A DNA stretch of 64,000 bases from JAPLKB01 sp964532465 (GTDB taxonomy: Bacteria; Desulfobacterota; Syntrophorhabdia; Syntrophorhabdales; Syntrophorhabdaceae): contig CAZHHX010000006.1 of assembly GCA_964532465.1 (NCBI GenBank), forward strand, positions 1 to 64,000. The letters are read 5' to 3'. The notes beneath the pieces were generated by a model. The model was given only the letters and a program-made list of their open reading frames with translations, ran no database searches and was not told where the DNA came from. Numbering within the stretch: position 1 is the stretch's first letter; every line of letters starts with the position of its first letter. A program made the translations under genes and the position numbers. Positions 17,173 to 26,701 of this stretch are shown here, one piece after another.

Positions 17173-18701
17173 CACATCGCCGCTATTCCTTTGTCGCCAT
17201 AATGGTCACTGATGTTTTTTAACTCCTTATAAAAATCCTGCAGGGCTGCTGCTCTTCGTTCAGGAGGGGCATTGATGATCTCCTGAATATGATAAAAGTG
17301 GGCGGCAATAGCCTGCTTCTTCATGAGCTCAATCATCCGGTCCCTGAATTTGCTCTGGGATTTGTCATTCACATCCATCATGCTTTCAACAGGGCCCGTC
17401 TTAGCTCTGAAATCAACTGCCGCAGCTTCCATCTCATTGAGGATGGTTTGCAACTGTTCGGCCTGTCCCCTGGACCACGCTTCAGGGTTATCAGGCAGTT
17501 TTGCCCGGGCTATGGCAAAGGAGCGTTTAAGGGCTGACAGTTTTATCTTGCCCTTTTCATAATCTGCCAATGCCCTCATTAATGCCCTGTCTTCGGCTGT
17601 TAGAAACTTGTCATTATTCCAGATCGGGGCTGTCCGCATACCTTCTATAAATACCTCGCTGCTTCGGGCAGCCTGTTTTGCAATTTTTGCAAAGGCTTCC
17701 TGGGGGGTGGTTGCATCCGAAACTTCCGAGGTATGAAATATCATATCAAGTGCTGCCGTGGCCGCATCCTGCCGGGTGAATGTTGACCCTTCCTTGAATA
17801 TCTTGTACGTTCCGGGAATTTTGTCACCGGCGGCGGCGATGACATTTTGTATCTCTTCCCGGGAGAGCCCTTGACGCAATTTTCCTGTTGCAGGGTCTGC
17901 CAGTTGAGGATAATATCTGGCCAGCAGACGCTCGTACATAGTGGTGAAAAGGGCTTGAGGAACGTGGGATATGTCCCTGGTGGCGCCGTCAGGTTCTATC
18001 ATGTAGAGCCTGTTCATTGATTCCCTGACAGCCCATTTCTTACCTCCGGAGCTGACGTAGACGTCGGCAATGGCTTCAAACCCCGATCCCGTGAGAACAA
18101 TGCTCAGGTTCTCTGCCTTTGCAACTCCAAGCTTCCGGGATACATCCCGGTCAATCTCGGAAAGGATGTTCTCCGATTTGAAGGGGTTGCTATCCCCCAT
18201 TATTTCTGCAAAGAGGCTTGCATCAAAATCGCTGTCAAAGGTCAGTTCTTCTTTTGTCTTTATTGTCCACTTGCCGCTGTAGCCTACGGCGACAGCGCTG
18301 CCAAGCAATCCCTTTTTTGCCCTCAACTTAAGGTTTTCCGCAACAGAGGCAAGCAGGGTATCGCGGATGACTGACATGATGCCCTGTTCCGACGGCGCAA
18401 ACTCTTTCCACTTTTCTTTTCCCAGAGAAGATTTCTCAGTACCTGTTTTAAAATCTTTTAGTACCTTTATTGAAGGCTTACCCCCGGAAGATTGCTCCAA
18501 TGCCGAGAGGAAATTTTGCACTTGAGCGAGAGTCGGATCGGATCCGAGAGAGCGCAATTCCCGGGCCACCCGTGCATAATCAGCACCGCCGCTGCTATCC
18601 TGGGGGAAACATGGTTCAGGAGTCAGGAAAATTCCGGAGAGAATTGCTATAATTGTGAAAAGCATTACCAGTCTATGCTGCATTGTCTCGTGATGCATCA
18701 T
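17172..18701 (-). CDS. Exported protein of unknown function, partner of the giant protein
   Basis: A 509-aa protein with a signal peptide (basic MQHR, hydrophobic LVMLFTIIAILSGIFL, then cleavage near residue 33). GGAGGG lies 5 nt before ATG 18701. The mature protein is soluble-looking and largely helical after residue 250, with an alpha/beta part around residues 120-250 (GKWTIKTKEELTFDSDFD, ENLSIVLTGSGF). I do not recognise a family. Its stop overlaps the giant gene's start (TGATG), so the two are translationally coupled and likely act together in the periplasm or envelope. Confidence 0.78.
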   Translation of the reverse strand: MMHHETMQHRLVMLFTIIAILSGIFLTPEPCFPQDSSGGADYARVARELRSLGSDPTLAQVQNFLSALEQSSGGKPSIKVLKDFKTGTEKSSLGKEKWKEFAPSEQGIMSVIRDTLLASVAENLKLRAKKGLLGSAVAVGYSGKWTIKTKEELTFDSDFDASLFAEIMGDSNPFKSENILSEIDRDVSRKLGVAKAENLSIVLTGSGFEAIADVYVSSGGKKWAVRESMNRLYMIEPDGATRDISHVPQALFTTMYERLLARYYPQLADPATGKLRQGLSREEIQNVIAAAGDKIPGTYKIFKEGSTFTRQDAATAALDMIFHTSEVSDATTPQEAFAKIAKQAARSSEVFIEGMRTAPIWNNDKFLTAEDRALMRALADYEKGKIKLSALKRSFAIARAKLPDNPEAWSRGQAEQLQTILNEMEAAAVDFRAKTGPVESMMDVNDKSQSKFRDRMIELMKKQAIAAHFYHIQEIINAPPERRAAALQDFYKELKNISDHYGDKGIAAM

Positions 18702-18750
18702 CTTGCCCTCCGAATTGTTTCATAACTGTGTTCCATATTTAATACTGCGG

Positions 18751-20535
18751 TTATTCGGCAAACCTGTTCTTGATATCAGCTATATCCGGCAATATGCGTA
18801 TAAACAATTCAACTAGATAAGGGTCAAACATTTTGCCGCTGTTTGTCTTAATTTCATCCAATGCTTCTTCAACTGTCCATGCCTTCTTATAAGGACGCTC
18901 CGATGTAAGGCTGTCAAAAACATCACAGATACAGGCAATCCTGCCGACAACCGGTATCTCATCCCCTTTAATGCCTCTTGGATAGCCCGACCCATCCCAG
19001 CGTTCATGATGAGTTGAAGCGATAAGCTGCGCCATCTGGATTAATCTTGAGTTCCCGCCTGAAAGAATGTCTTCGCCGATTTGAACGTGAGTTTGCATCA
19101 TTTTCCACTCATCAGATTCAAGTTTCCCCTTCTTCAGGAGAACGGCATCGGCAATACCTATTTTACCGATATCATGCATGGAGCTTGCATGGAGCAATAA
19201 ATCACATTCCTCATCGTCCAGTCCGTACGCCTTCCCTAATACAGCGCAATAATGGCTCATGCGTTTTATATGCATACCGGTATCAGTATCACGATATTCA
19301 GAAGCAAGGGCAAGACGAAAGACAATTTCTCTCTGTGTATCTCGTAATTCTTTAATCTTCTCTTCTATTGCTCCTCCCATAGCATTGAAGGCGTTTGAGA
19401 GTTTTTGTATTTCTTTAGAGCCTTTTGTTTCATCCAGTCGGTTATTAAAATCTCCTTCGGCATAACGCTCTGTCTGTTTTACAAGGGTTGAAACAGGAGA
19501 AGTAATTGTAGAAGATATCCACAACATTATAACAACCATGAGGGCTGCAATGATTATAAATAAAATCCCTAATAAATACTGTACATTATTGAATTTACGC
19601 ATAATTTCATTATATGGATAAACAATCCCCAGCGTCCATCCAGCAGATTTTATGGGCATGGCAATAATCCAGGACTCCTTGCCGGTAAAGGGATCTGTGA
19701 TTGCTTTGGATCGGACACCTGCTGAAGTCATAAGTTCGGAGAGAATCATAAGTTCAGGCAGCTCTTTGACAGACCTATTCTGAAAACCTTTTATTTGTTG
19801 GGGCAATATTTTCTTTAATAAAAGCCTTTTGTCAGGATGAGAAATAATGTAGCCTTTTTTGCTTAAAAGTAAAGCATACCCCTCATTGTCAACCCTCATC
19901 GATTGCACTTTATGCATCAGATTATCAAGGCTTATGTCCACTGTTGCCACGCCGATCTGAGAACTGTCCCTGAAAATAGGAGCAGAAAAAGTAACCATAA
20001 ATTCATCTCCGCCGCCTTCATCATAATAGGGTTCTCCCCATGAAGCTTTCCCTGTTTCCATGGGTATTCTGAACCAATCCTGTTTAGGATAATCATAGGA
20101 AGAAGCCAATGATTTATTCTTGATATCATTTCCTTTTCGATAATAATATGGAGCATAATATCCAAGCCTGGTAGCCCCCGGAGACAATGATATGGTTGAC
20201 CCGTAAACGTCATAATTTTTTTTAACATTAATTTTTAACAACTTTTTTATGAAATTATCATTCAACTGAGAGGTAATTTCGATTGTATTCGCCATATCCA
20301 AAGCGATTTTTTGTGAAGACTGCATAAACGTTTCTACTTCGTTTGCCATAGAAAGTCCGGAATAATATACTTCGTGACCCATATGCTCGAGAATCGTTTT
20401 TTGAGTTATTTTAATATCGGAAATCATTGATATTCCAAACAATACAAGTATCGAAGGAATAAGGAAAATTAATAGCTTTAACTTTATGCTCATAGGCGGG
20501 AAGGTAATCCCATAACGTCTTACGTTCATCATCAT
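18751..20535 (-). CDS. Membrane HD-GYP phosphodiesterase with Cache sensor and HAMP
   Basis: A 594-aa predicted cyclic di-GMP phosphodiesterase. Order: TM1 (about 17-38), a periplasmic double-Cache ligand domain (about 40-325, with the Cache-typical DWFRIPMETGKASWGEPYYDEGG in part: DWFRIP, WGEPYYDE), TM2 (about 330-352), HAMP (about 355-405), and HD-GYP (about 415-585). Catalytic motifs HDIGKIGI (about 454) and HHERWDGSGYP with the GYP triad are intact. It should sense a small periplasmic ligand and lower c-di-GMP. It stands between hairpins and lies 49 nt before the exported-protein gene, with which it may be transcribed. Confidence 0.92.
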   Translation of the reverse strand: MMMNVRRYGITFPPMSIKLKLLIFLIPSILVLFGISMISDIKITQKTILEHMGHEVYYSGLSMANEVETFMQSSQKIALDMANTIEITSQLNDNFIKKLLKINVKKNYDVYGSTISLSPGATRLGYYAPYYYRKGNDIKNKSLASSYDYPKQDWFRIPMETGKASWGEPYYDEGGGDEFMVTFSAPIFRDSSQIGVATVDISLDNLMHKVQSMRVDNEGYALLLSKKGYIISHPDKRLLLKKILPQQIKGFQNRSVKELPELMILSELMTSAGVRSKAITDPFTGKESWIIAMPIKSAGWTLGIVYPYNEIMRKFNNVQYLLGILFIIIAALMVVIMLWISSTITSPVSTLVKQTERYAEGDFNNRLDETKGSKEIQKLSNAFNAMGGAIEEKIKELRDTQREIVFRLALASEYRDTDTGMHIKRMSHYCAVLGKAYGLDDEECDLLLHASSMHDIGKIGIADAVLLKKGKLESDEWKMMQTHVQIGEDILSGGNSRLIQMAQLIASTHHERWDGSGYPRGIKGDEIPVVGRIACICDVFDSLTSERPYKKAWTVEEALDEIKTNSGKMFDPYLVELFIRILPDIADIKNRFAE

Positions 20536-20625
20536 TCCGCCGCAATCAGTAAGATAAAAAGATCAGACTTTTATAATATAACATTTTGCCTGACTTTCGC
20601 CATGTTATTATTATTTTACGACATT

Positions 20626-20685
20626 TAATACCAAGCAAGCTTTCAAAAAATAAACAATGAATATTTGAAAGCTTGCTTGGTATTA
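20626..20685. repeat. 22-bp perfect inverted repeat
   Basis: Arms 20626-20647 and 20664-20685 are exact reverse complements around a 16-nt loop, both ending in TAATACCAAGCAAGC-type sequence. It lies between the S1-protein terminator and the HD-GYP gene. A partial third copy (ACTTGGTATA) follows at about 20721-20730. It is too long for a normal terminator and has no T run; it may be a repeat element or a large operator. Confidence 0.7.
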
Positions 20686-20737
20686 TGCCCGGCAAATCAG
20701 ACTTATAATGCTTGACAGCGACTTGGTATAAAATAAT

Positions 20738-20769
20738 TTTAAATAAAAACCCCGCTTTGCAGGCGGGGT
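20738..20769 (-). terminator. Rho-independent terminator of S1-protein gene
   Basis: Stem ACCCCGC/GCGGGGT (20749-20755 with 20763-20769), 7-nt loop, followed on the minus strand by TTTTATTTAAAAT. It is located 42 nt after the S1-protein stop codon. Confidence 0.85.
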
Positions 20770-20810
20770 CATTTACTCACTATATTAACAGCACGTGATG
20801 GAGCCAGGGA

Positions 20811-22304
20811 TTATCCTGTTTTTTTGCTCTTTTCCATTGCAGCTTTCAGGAGTTCTCCAAGGCTGCCGAGGCTGCTGTCGGTTTTTTCATCCTTTACAAC
20901 CTTATTCCTGTATTGACTGAGTTCTTCCTGTTCTAATTTTTCCGACACACCGCTTCGACTCAGCGTCACCCTGTTACGTTTACTGTCAACTTCTTTTACA
21001 ATAACCTGCATGCCCGTTCCGACAGGAAACATTCTGTTATGATTACTCCCGCGGGGAGTTCCCATCTCCGAGTTCGGTATAAAACCTGTTGACCCGTCAT
21101 TCAATCTTAAGATCATACCTGACGGCAGGACCTTTTCAACAACACCGTCAAGTATATCGCTAACCTGGGGCATGACAACGGCTTCATGCTTAAGCCTCGG
21201 CTCCATGGAAAGGGATATCCTTTTGTTCTTCGGATCAACATCATGCACATAAGCATCCACAACCTGACCTTCTTCAACAATCTCTTTTGGATGTTTAATT
21301 CGTCTTCCTGCGCCGAGCCTGGAAATATGAATTAATCCATCAACACCAGGTTCAAGATTCACAAAAGCACCAAAGGGTGTAAGTCGCACAATGGTCCCAT
21401 GAACCTGACTATCAATGGGATATCTCTCTGCTGCACTCATAAACGGATCTGATTGAGTCGCTTTGAGACTCAAGGTTAGACGGTTTTTTCCCCAGTCAAT
21501 ACCTATAATTTTTACTGTAACTTCCTCACCCATAGATAGTACATCTCCCGTGTTCTCGGTTCTGCCCCATCCTATTTCACTGAGCGGGATAAGCCCGTCA
21601 ATACCACCAATATCAACAAAAGCACCGAATTTTTGGATAGAGCGGATTGTTCCGATAATCTCCATCCCCACTTCAAGGGTCTGTCTGACCTTATCGAGCT
21701 CAACCTTTCGCTCTTCTTCCAGAAGGACTCTTCTCGAAAGTATTATATTGCGGCCATCTTCTCCATACTCGACAACCTTAAAGGAAAAAACCTGACCAAG
21801 ATATGCTTCCTTTTCACGGCTTCCTTTCATATCTATTTGAGAGAAAGGACAGAAACATCTCGCCTTTCCGATATGTACCTCAAAACCTCCCTTCAGATCG
21901 GCAGTTACTTTTCCGCTTACAGGTAAATTTGCATCATATGCATCGCGGATACCATTGAGGTTAAGGATAGAAAGACCGTGTCTCATGGTTGTAAGTCTTT
22001 TTACACCACCCTGAAAAGACGCAAAAAAAGCTTCAATCTCATCGCCTATCTGGATTGAATACTCGCCTTTATCATCTTTGAACTCCTTCAGATCTATGGC
22101 GCCTTCGCTTTTACCATCCATGTCAACATAAACAAAATCCCCTGAAATACTGACTACCCTGGAAATAACTTTTTGGCCGGGATCAAGACGTCCGGGAAGC
22201 TTGCTGTTTTTCTCGAACAACAAGGCAAAATTCTCTTCCTCTTCAATGCTCTCGCCTGTATTCCCCTCGCTTTGAGCGTTCATTTCAATTTTTTCTTCTG
22301 ACAT
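20811..22304 (-). CDS. rpsA: S1-domain RNA-binding protein, ribosomal protein S1 type
   Basis: About 497 aa with five S1 (OB-fold) repeats at roughly residues 38-110, 125-195, 210-280, 295-365 and 380-450. The third and fourth are the most canonical (KFGAFVDIGGIDGLIPLSE; PFGAFVNLEPGVDGLIHIS). It is preceded by an acidic Ser/Glu-rich N-terminus. E. coli S1 has six repeats and 557 aa, so this is one repeat shorter. It probably binds mRNA at the small subunit. ATG 22304, preceded by AAAGGA, is preferred to the TTG at 22328. Confidence 0.88.
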   Translation of the reverse strand: MSEEKIEMNAQSEGNTGESIEEEENFALLFEKNSKLPGRLDPGQKVISRVVSISGDFVYVDMDGKSEGAIDLKEFKDDKGEYSIQIGDEIEAFFASFQGGVKRLTTMRHGLSILNLNGIRDAYDANLPVSGKVTADLKGGFEVHIGKARCFCPFSQIDMKGSREKEAYLGQVFSFKVVEYGEDGRNIILSRRVLLEEERKVELDKVRQTLEVGMEIIGTIRSIQKFGAFVDIGGIDGLIPLSEIGWGRTENTGDVLSMGEEVTVKIIGIDWGKNRLTLSLKATQSDPFMSAAERYPIDSQVHGTIVRLTPFGAFVNLEPGVDGLIHISRLGAGRRIKHPKEIVEEGQVVDAYVHDVDPKNKRISLSMEPRLKHEAVVMPQVSDILDGVVEKVLPSGMILRLNDGSTGFIPNSEMGTPRGSNHNRMFPVGTGMQVIVKEVDSKRNRVTLSRSGVSEKLEQEELSQYRNKVVKDEKTDSSLGSLGELLKAAMEKSKKTG

Positions 22305-22885
22305 ATCCTTTACCTCTTTGTCAATCAAATGGCATCATGCATTTTTATTTCAGACTATTTGCGGCGTGTCATAAGCAAGATACGGACAACTATTATACCT
22401 TTTATTTTTTGTTATGTCCATCATCCTGTCAATCATCGATAAAAAAACTTTCATTTTATAATTGCACCTTAACTCACAAACAGATAAAAGGGATACAAAA
22501 AAGCCATTAAATAGAGGCATCTGCAGGCGATGTAAATTAGTCCATTGTAACATACTGATAATATTTATATATTTTTCCTGGTCTCTTTATTGGAAATCAG
22601 GCCCCTGGATATCCTGTTTCTTTGTTAGACGCTGTATCTATTGGGTTTTTTAATTGCCTAATAAGTAATCAATTTAGGAATTATATTCAATATATCAGTA
22701 TGTTGCAGTCTAACTTCTACAACTTACAAACAGCTTTTTCACAATAATTGTTCATAACTTAAGTAACCCATGAGATTTAAGGGGGGTTCTGTTAATCGTT
22801 ACATGTAAATTCGCTGGTTATATGAATCATAACATCTGGCAGAGCCGGGGATTTGCCGATTTATTGAGCCATAGAAATTTAATTT
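22305..22885. other. Intergenic region, no gene seen
   Basis: About 580 nt of AT-rich DNA between the start of the S1-protein gene and the end of the DUF192 gene, both on the minus strand. It should hold the S1-protein promoter. I see no convincing ORF, RNA gene or strong hairpin here. Confidence 0.5.
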
Positions 22886-23374
22886 TCAATAATTTTTAAA
22901 TTTTACCTTTGAACCAACCCTGATACTGCACTGATAAGCCTTTCCGGCATTAATTTCCAGAACATACATAGCAGGAGACCACGAGGTTACTGTCGTCTCA
23001 TCAAGAGGTTTTGCAGATCGGTATATACCGGTTACCTCAAGTCCTGAATTTATAAACACCATATCGAGGGGTATATAAGTATTCTTCATCCAAAAAAATC
23101 GCGTGTTGTCTTCCTGAAAGACAAACAGCATAGCAGCATCGGGGGCAAGGGATTTCCTGTACATCAAGCCTCTTTCATGCTCTTCGGGTGTAACAGCAAG
23201 CTCGGCTCTGAAACTACATAATGTTTTTTTGCCTTCAGCATAAAAGGTAATAGTTCTGTCTGCTGCCGACGCATAACTACATAAAAGAAAAACTTTGAAA
23301 AAAATCAAAAAAAGAAGATTTATGAATATTCTACTGCTTAAATAACCCGGTTCTTTATAGATTACCCTAAACAC
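22886..23374 (-). CDS. Exported DUF192 protein
   Basis: A 162-aa protein. An N-terminal membrane/signal segment (IFINLLFLIFFKVFLLC, cleavage likely after ASA near residue 38) is followed by a DUF192 domain with its conserved core: ERGLMYRKSL, MLFVFQ, RFFWMKNTYIPLDMVF and YVLEINAG. DUF192 proteins are small secreted beta-barrel-like proteins of unknown function. It lies 15 nt after the DedA gene, so the two form a likely operon. Confidence 0.85.
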   Translation of the reverse strand: MFRVIYKEPGYLSSRIFINLLFLIFFKVFLLCSYASAADRTITFYAEGKKTLCSFRAELAVTPEEHERGLMYRKSLAPDAAMLFVFQEDNTRFFWMKNTYIPLDMVFINSGLEVTGIYRSAKPLDETTVTSWSPAMYVLEINAGKAYQCSIRVGSKVKFKNY

Positions 23375-23389
23375 CGGCCTGCCCTCTTA

Positions 23390-24028
23390 TCACCTGCTTG
23401 AATACTTATGTTTCACTAACTCAACAACTCCCGGTAGTATTGATATAATAATGATAGCAAGTATTACAAGACTGAAATTATTTCTCACAAAGGGCAGATT
23501 GCCGAAATAATATCCTGCAAAAACACAGATTGCTATCCAGACAATGCCGCCTATGATATTATAGCTTATGAATTTCAAGTATGTCATGCTCCCGACGCCT
23601 GCAACAAAAGGCGCAAAGGTTCTGATAATCGGTACAAACCTTGCTATAATGATTGTTTTACCGCCATATTTTTCATAGAATTGGTGTGTACGGTCAAGAT
23701 ATTCTTTTTTCAGGAAGCGATGCTCCTTTTGGAAAACCTTTGGCCCGACAAAACAACCTATCCAGTAGTTCACCGTATCTCCTCCAACTGCAGCGGCGGA
23801 AAGAATAAGGAACAGCCAGAGCACATCAAGCGAACCGATAGCGGCAAAGGTTCCGGCAGCAAACAAGAGAGAATCCCCCGGCAATAAAGGAGTAACTACC
23901 AGCCCGGTTTCACAAAATATTATAATGAAAAGAATTAGATATGTCCAGAGACCGTAATCTTTTATAATAGCTCCAAGATGAACATCAATATGTAAAATAA
24001 AATCCACTATGTATTTAATCAATTCCAT
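23390..24028 (-). CDS. DedA family membrane protein
   Basis: A 212-aa polytopic inner-membrane protein of the DedA/SNARE-associated (VTT) superfamily. It has the family motifs FCETGLVVTPLLPGDSLLF (about 40-58), GGDTVNYWIG (about 82-91), and the basic R-x-x-P segment IIIARFVPIIRTFAPFVAG. Members act in membrane homeostasis and some as undecaprenyl-phosphate or phospholipid flippases; the substrate here is unknown. Its promoter must lie in the 190-nt divergent gap to the plus-strand operon. Confidence 0.9.
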   Translation of the reverse strand: MELIKYIVDFILHIDVHLGAIIKDYGLWTYLILFIIIFCETGLVVTPLLPGDSLLFAAGTFAAIGSLDVLWLFLILSAAAVGGDTVNYWIGCFVGPKVFQKEHRFLKKEYLDRTHQFYEKYGGKTIIIARFVPIIRTFAPFVAGVGSMTYLKFISYNIIGGIVWIAICVFAGYYFGNLPFVRNNFSLVILAIIIISILPGVVELVKHKYSSR

Positions 24029-24262
24029 ATGAGCCCCTATTTGTTATTTTTCGGTTCAATACTGTAAAATGGTTTATAAATATTAAGCTCATAATCCAGG
24101 CAAAAGATTATGGTTTAACCGCCTGTATACTACAATGATAAAAATCTGTAGTCAACATATTGCCGTTAATTGCCGTCCTGACTCCAAAAGCGTTGACGGA
24201 AATCCCGGTTCTTGGTATAAATGTACAGCTTCAGAATATATGCTCTTTATATGGAGGTCTGT

Positions 24263-25576
24263 CTGACAAAGCACGGAGAAAAAGTTACTCTCAAAACATA
24301 CCTTGATATGACATATTTTCCCCTTGCCATATCTTTTGTAGAAGAATCGGCAACAGCCTTCGGGCTTGAGGCCCCCGATTTGATAAAGCTGAGACTTGCC
24401 TGCGAAGAAATTTTTGTATATCTCTCCGAATCGGATCAAATAAGAAAGGCTATTGTCATAGAAGCAGAAAACGGTGTTTACTATACGAGTATAAAATTCC
24501 TTTTCGATGGCCGGAATTTTGACCCCCGTGCTTTTAACCTCACTGCAAATATTTCCCTTGATACCGAGACAGACCTGAGGCAAATGGGTCTTATCATTGC
24601 CTCAAGGTCAGTTGAAAAACTCTATATACTCCATGACGCCAGGGAAGGTTTTGGCGTGGGGCTTATAAAAGAAAAATCATATCCAAGGATTATAAAAGAG
24701 GATATCAATCCTGTAAAGCCGCTCACTCATTACAACATTGTTTCCCCTGACAACGAAACGCTTAAGATTTTTGTTCGCCATACTCTTTCACACTATCCGA
24801 ACCACCTTTTTCCTGCTGATTTCTTTTTTCCCGGAAAAATTGCAGATATGGTTGCAAGCGACCGTTATCATATCCTTATTGCCTCTGATGGTCTGGGAAC
24901 TATAGCAGGCGGGATAGTATGGCGGATTGCAGGCGCCGGAATGATTGAAATTTACGGCCCCTATCTCTTCAACCAGCCGGAGGAATTCCATATGGCAGAA
25001 GCCCTGGTTGATCATTTTCTCATGGCTGTTGCAAAAACAGATGCAGTCTGTCTGGTGGATGTATTCGCCACACCTGAATTGCCCAAGGGTTACTTCGAAT
25101 TATTGGGATCGCTGGATTTCCTGCTGCCTGACAGAGAAAAACAATTATGGCCTTTCTACTATAGACACCACAAAGAAGATCCGGGCTCGCAGGTATGGGC
25201 ACACTCTGATCTTTTGCCTTTTCTGCATGAAACGTATAAACGCCTCTTTTTTGCCCGCAATATACTTCAAACAAATTATGGAGGAGAGAAACGTCCTCCC
25301 CATGCCGTACTCTTTCCCCGTTTTGACAAATCTCAAAATTTTGTCAGGCTCAGAGCTGTTTGGGACGGCACAGACTTCCCCGATATCCTTGGCAGACACC
25401 TACAAATATTCAAGACCGAGAATATGCTTAACATCCTTTTTGAGATCGATCTTGGACATGCCTGGCAGGCAAATCTTACTCCAGTCTTAATAGAACATAA
25501 TTTCATACCCAAAATGATCCTTCCCTACGCCGGCACGGCAGACATAGTCGTTTTCCAGTACACAGGCGAAATATAG
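24263..25576 (+). CDS. HATPase-like / acetyltransferase-like fusion protein
   Basis: About 437-451 aa. The N-terminal part (about 15-150) resembles the anti-sigma-factor type HATPase_c_2 fold (LRLACEEIFVYL at the N-box; LRQMGLIIASRSVEKL; GFGVGLIKEK). The N-box Asn is not apparent, so ATP binding may be lost. The rest resembles a GNAT-like protein with an extra C-terminal domain (about 385-451) that aligns with the last gene of the same operon. Start uncertain: ATG 24221 and ATG 24251 are possible, but GGAGG at 24253-24257 points to CTG 24263. It heads a six-gene operon whose job is unknown. Confidence 0.65.
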   Translation: MTKHGEKVTLKTYLDMTYFPLAISFVEESATAFGLEAPDLIKLRLACEEIFVYLSESDQIRKAIVIEAENGVYYTSIKFLFDGRNFDPRAFNLTANISLDTETDLRQMGLIIASRSVEKLYILHDAREGFGVGLIKEKSYPRIIKEDINPVKPLTHYNIVSPDNETLKIFVRHTLSHYPNHLFPADFFFPGKIADMVASDRYHILIASDGLGTIAGGIVWRIAGAGMIEIYGPYLFNQPEEFHMAEALVDHFLMAVAKTDAVCLVDVFATPELPKGYFELLGSLDFLLPDREKQLWPFYYRHHKEDPGSQVWAHSDLLPFLHETYKRLFFARNILQTNYGGEKRPPHAVLFPRFDKSQNFVRLRAVWDGTDFPDILGRHLQIFKTENMLNILFEIDLGHAWQANLTPVLIEHNFIPKMILPYAGTADIVVFQYTGEI

Positions 25577-25584
25577 ATAGACCC

Positions 25585-26697
25585 ATGCTTGATGTTCCCT
25601 TAAACAATCTTGTTCCGGCATACATCAGGGAGTTTGAACCTTATATTCCAAGCAAACCTGATCCGGAATTAATGAAGCTATACGGGTGTGACCGTCTCTA
25701 TCGCCTCAATAACAACGAAAATCCTCTGGGACCTCCGGCTGCCGCCCAGGATATTGTCAGGCGTTTTTGGCCACCCAGGACAGGTCTTTATCCCAGCGGA
25801 GACTCCTATTACATGCGAAAAAGGCTTGCCGAGAAACACAACCTTGATCCTGACCAGTTTCTCTTCGGCAATGGAGCTAATGAGGTCATCGCCTTTGTCA
25901 TCAAGGCTTTCTGTCAGGAAGGTGACAATATTATAACTGCTGACAAGACCTTTGCTGTCTACGAATGGATAGCTACATTCTCCGGTTTTGAAGCCCGCCT
26001 TGTCCCTCTTAAAGATTTCGGATTTGACGATGAAGGAATGCTTGAAAGAATTGACGGGCGCACAAAGATACTTTTTGTCTGTAATCCGAACAATCCAACA
26101 GGATCTTACTGGAATGAGGCAAAACTCCGCCGTTTTCTGGATGCAGTAGCAGGACGTCAGATTGTGGTTATCGATGAGGCTTATTGTGAATTTGTCGAAA
26201 ACCCCGATTTCCCTGACGGAATGAAACTCCTTGAAGAATATCCGAATCTTGTAATCTTTCGTACCTTTTCAAAAATGTACGGACTTGCAGGGCTGCGCAT
26301 CGGTTATCTTGCAGGGAACCTGGAAGTTGTAGATATTATAAGGCGCACATGCGTAGTTTATTCAGTAAATACGGTGGCGCAGGATGCAGCTCTGGCAGCA
26401 GTTGACGATGACAACCATGTACAGGCTACCCGTGACCTTATAAGGATAGAGAAGGAATATCTGAAAACAGCATTAGAACCATTAAAACTCCAGATTCAAT
26501 CAGGAGAAGGGTGTTTCATAATGATCAAACTGCCTATGAGCGATACCCTTGCATACAGGAAGTTTATGTCGCAGGGTGTTATGATCCGCAGTATGACAGG
26601 CTTCAGGTTCCCGAACTGGATACGTGTCAGCATTGGGAAACATGAAGCCATGGAAGCTTTTGTTTCAGCCCTGAAAAATATCCTTTCATCCGGTTGA
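25585..26697 (+). CDS. PLP aminotransferase, histidinol-phosphate aminotransferase-like
   Basis: A 370-aa fold-type I aminotransferase (class I/II, HisC-like). It shows RLNNNENPLGPP at the N-terminus, FGNGANEVI, VCNPNNPTGSYW, the PLP Asp in VIDEAYCEF, and the Schiff-base Lys at about residue 230 in FRTFSKMYGLAGLRIGY. C-terminal Arg in WIRVSIG binds the substrate carboxylate or phosphate. It starts 8 nt after the first gene and 4 nt before the Mo subunit gene. No his genes are near, so the substrate may be another amino acid or amino-phosphonate; its context suggests a specialised pathway. Confidence 0.85.
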   Translation: MLDVPLNNLVPAYIREFEPYIPSKPDPELMKLYGCDRLYRLNNNENPLGPPAAAQDIVRRFWPPRTGLYPSGDSYYMRKRLAEKHNLDPDQFLFGNGANEVIAFVIKAFCQEGDNIITADKTFAVYEWIATFSGFEARLVPLKDFGFDDEGMLERIDGRTKILFVCNPNNPTGSYWNEAKLRRFLDAVAGRQIVVIDEAYCEFVENPDFPDGMKLLEEYPNLVIFRTFSKMYGLAGLRIGYLAGNLEVVDIIRRTCVVYSVNTVAQDAALAAVDDDNHVQATRDLIRIEKEYLKTALEPLKLQIQSGEGCFIMIKLPMSDTLAYRKFMSQGVMIRSMTGFRFPNWIRVSIGKHEAMEAFVSALKNILSSG

Positions 26698-26701
26698 TGC
26701 A

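Noticed and set aside
22350..22553. 67-aa minus-strand open frame
   Set aside because: No ribosome site, odd composition, and lies where the S1-gene promoter should be.
25585..26697. Histidine biosynthesis gene hisC in the strict sense
   Set aside because: No other his genes nearby and the operon is about a Mo hydroxylase; only HisC-like is supported.
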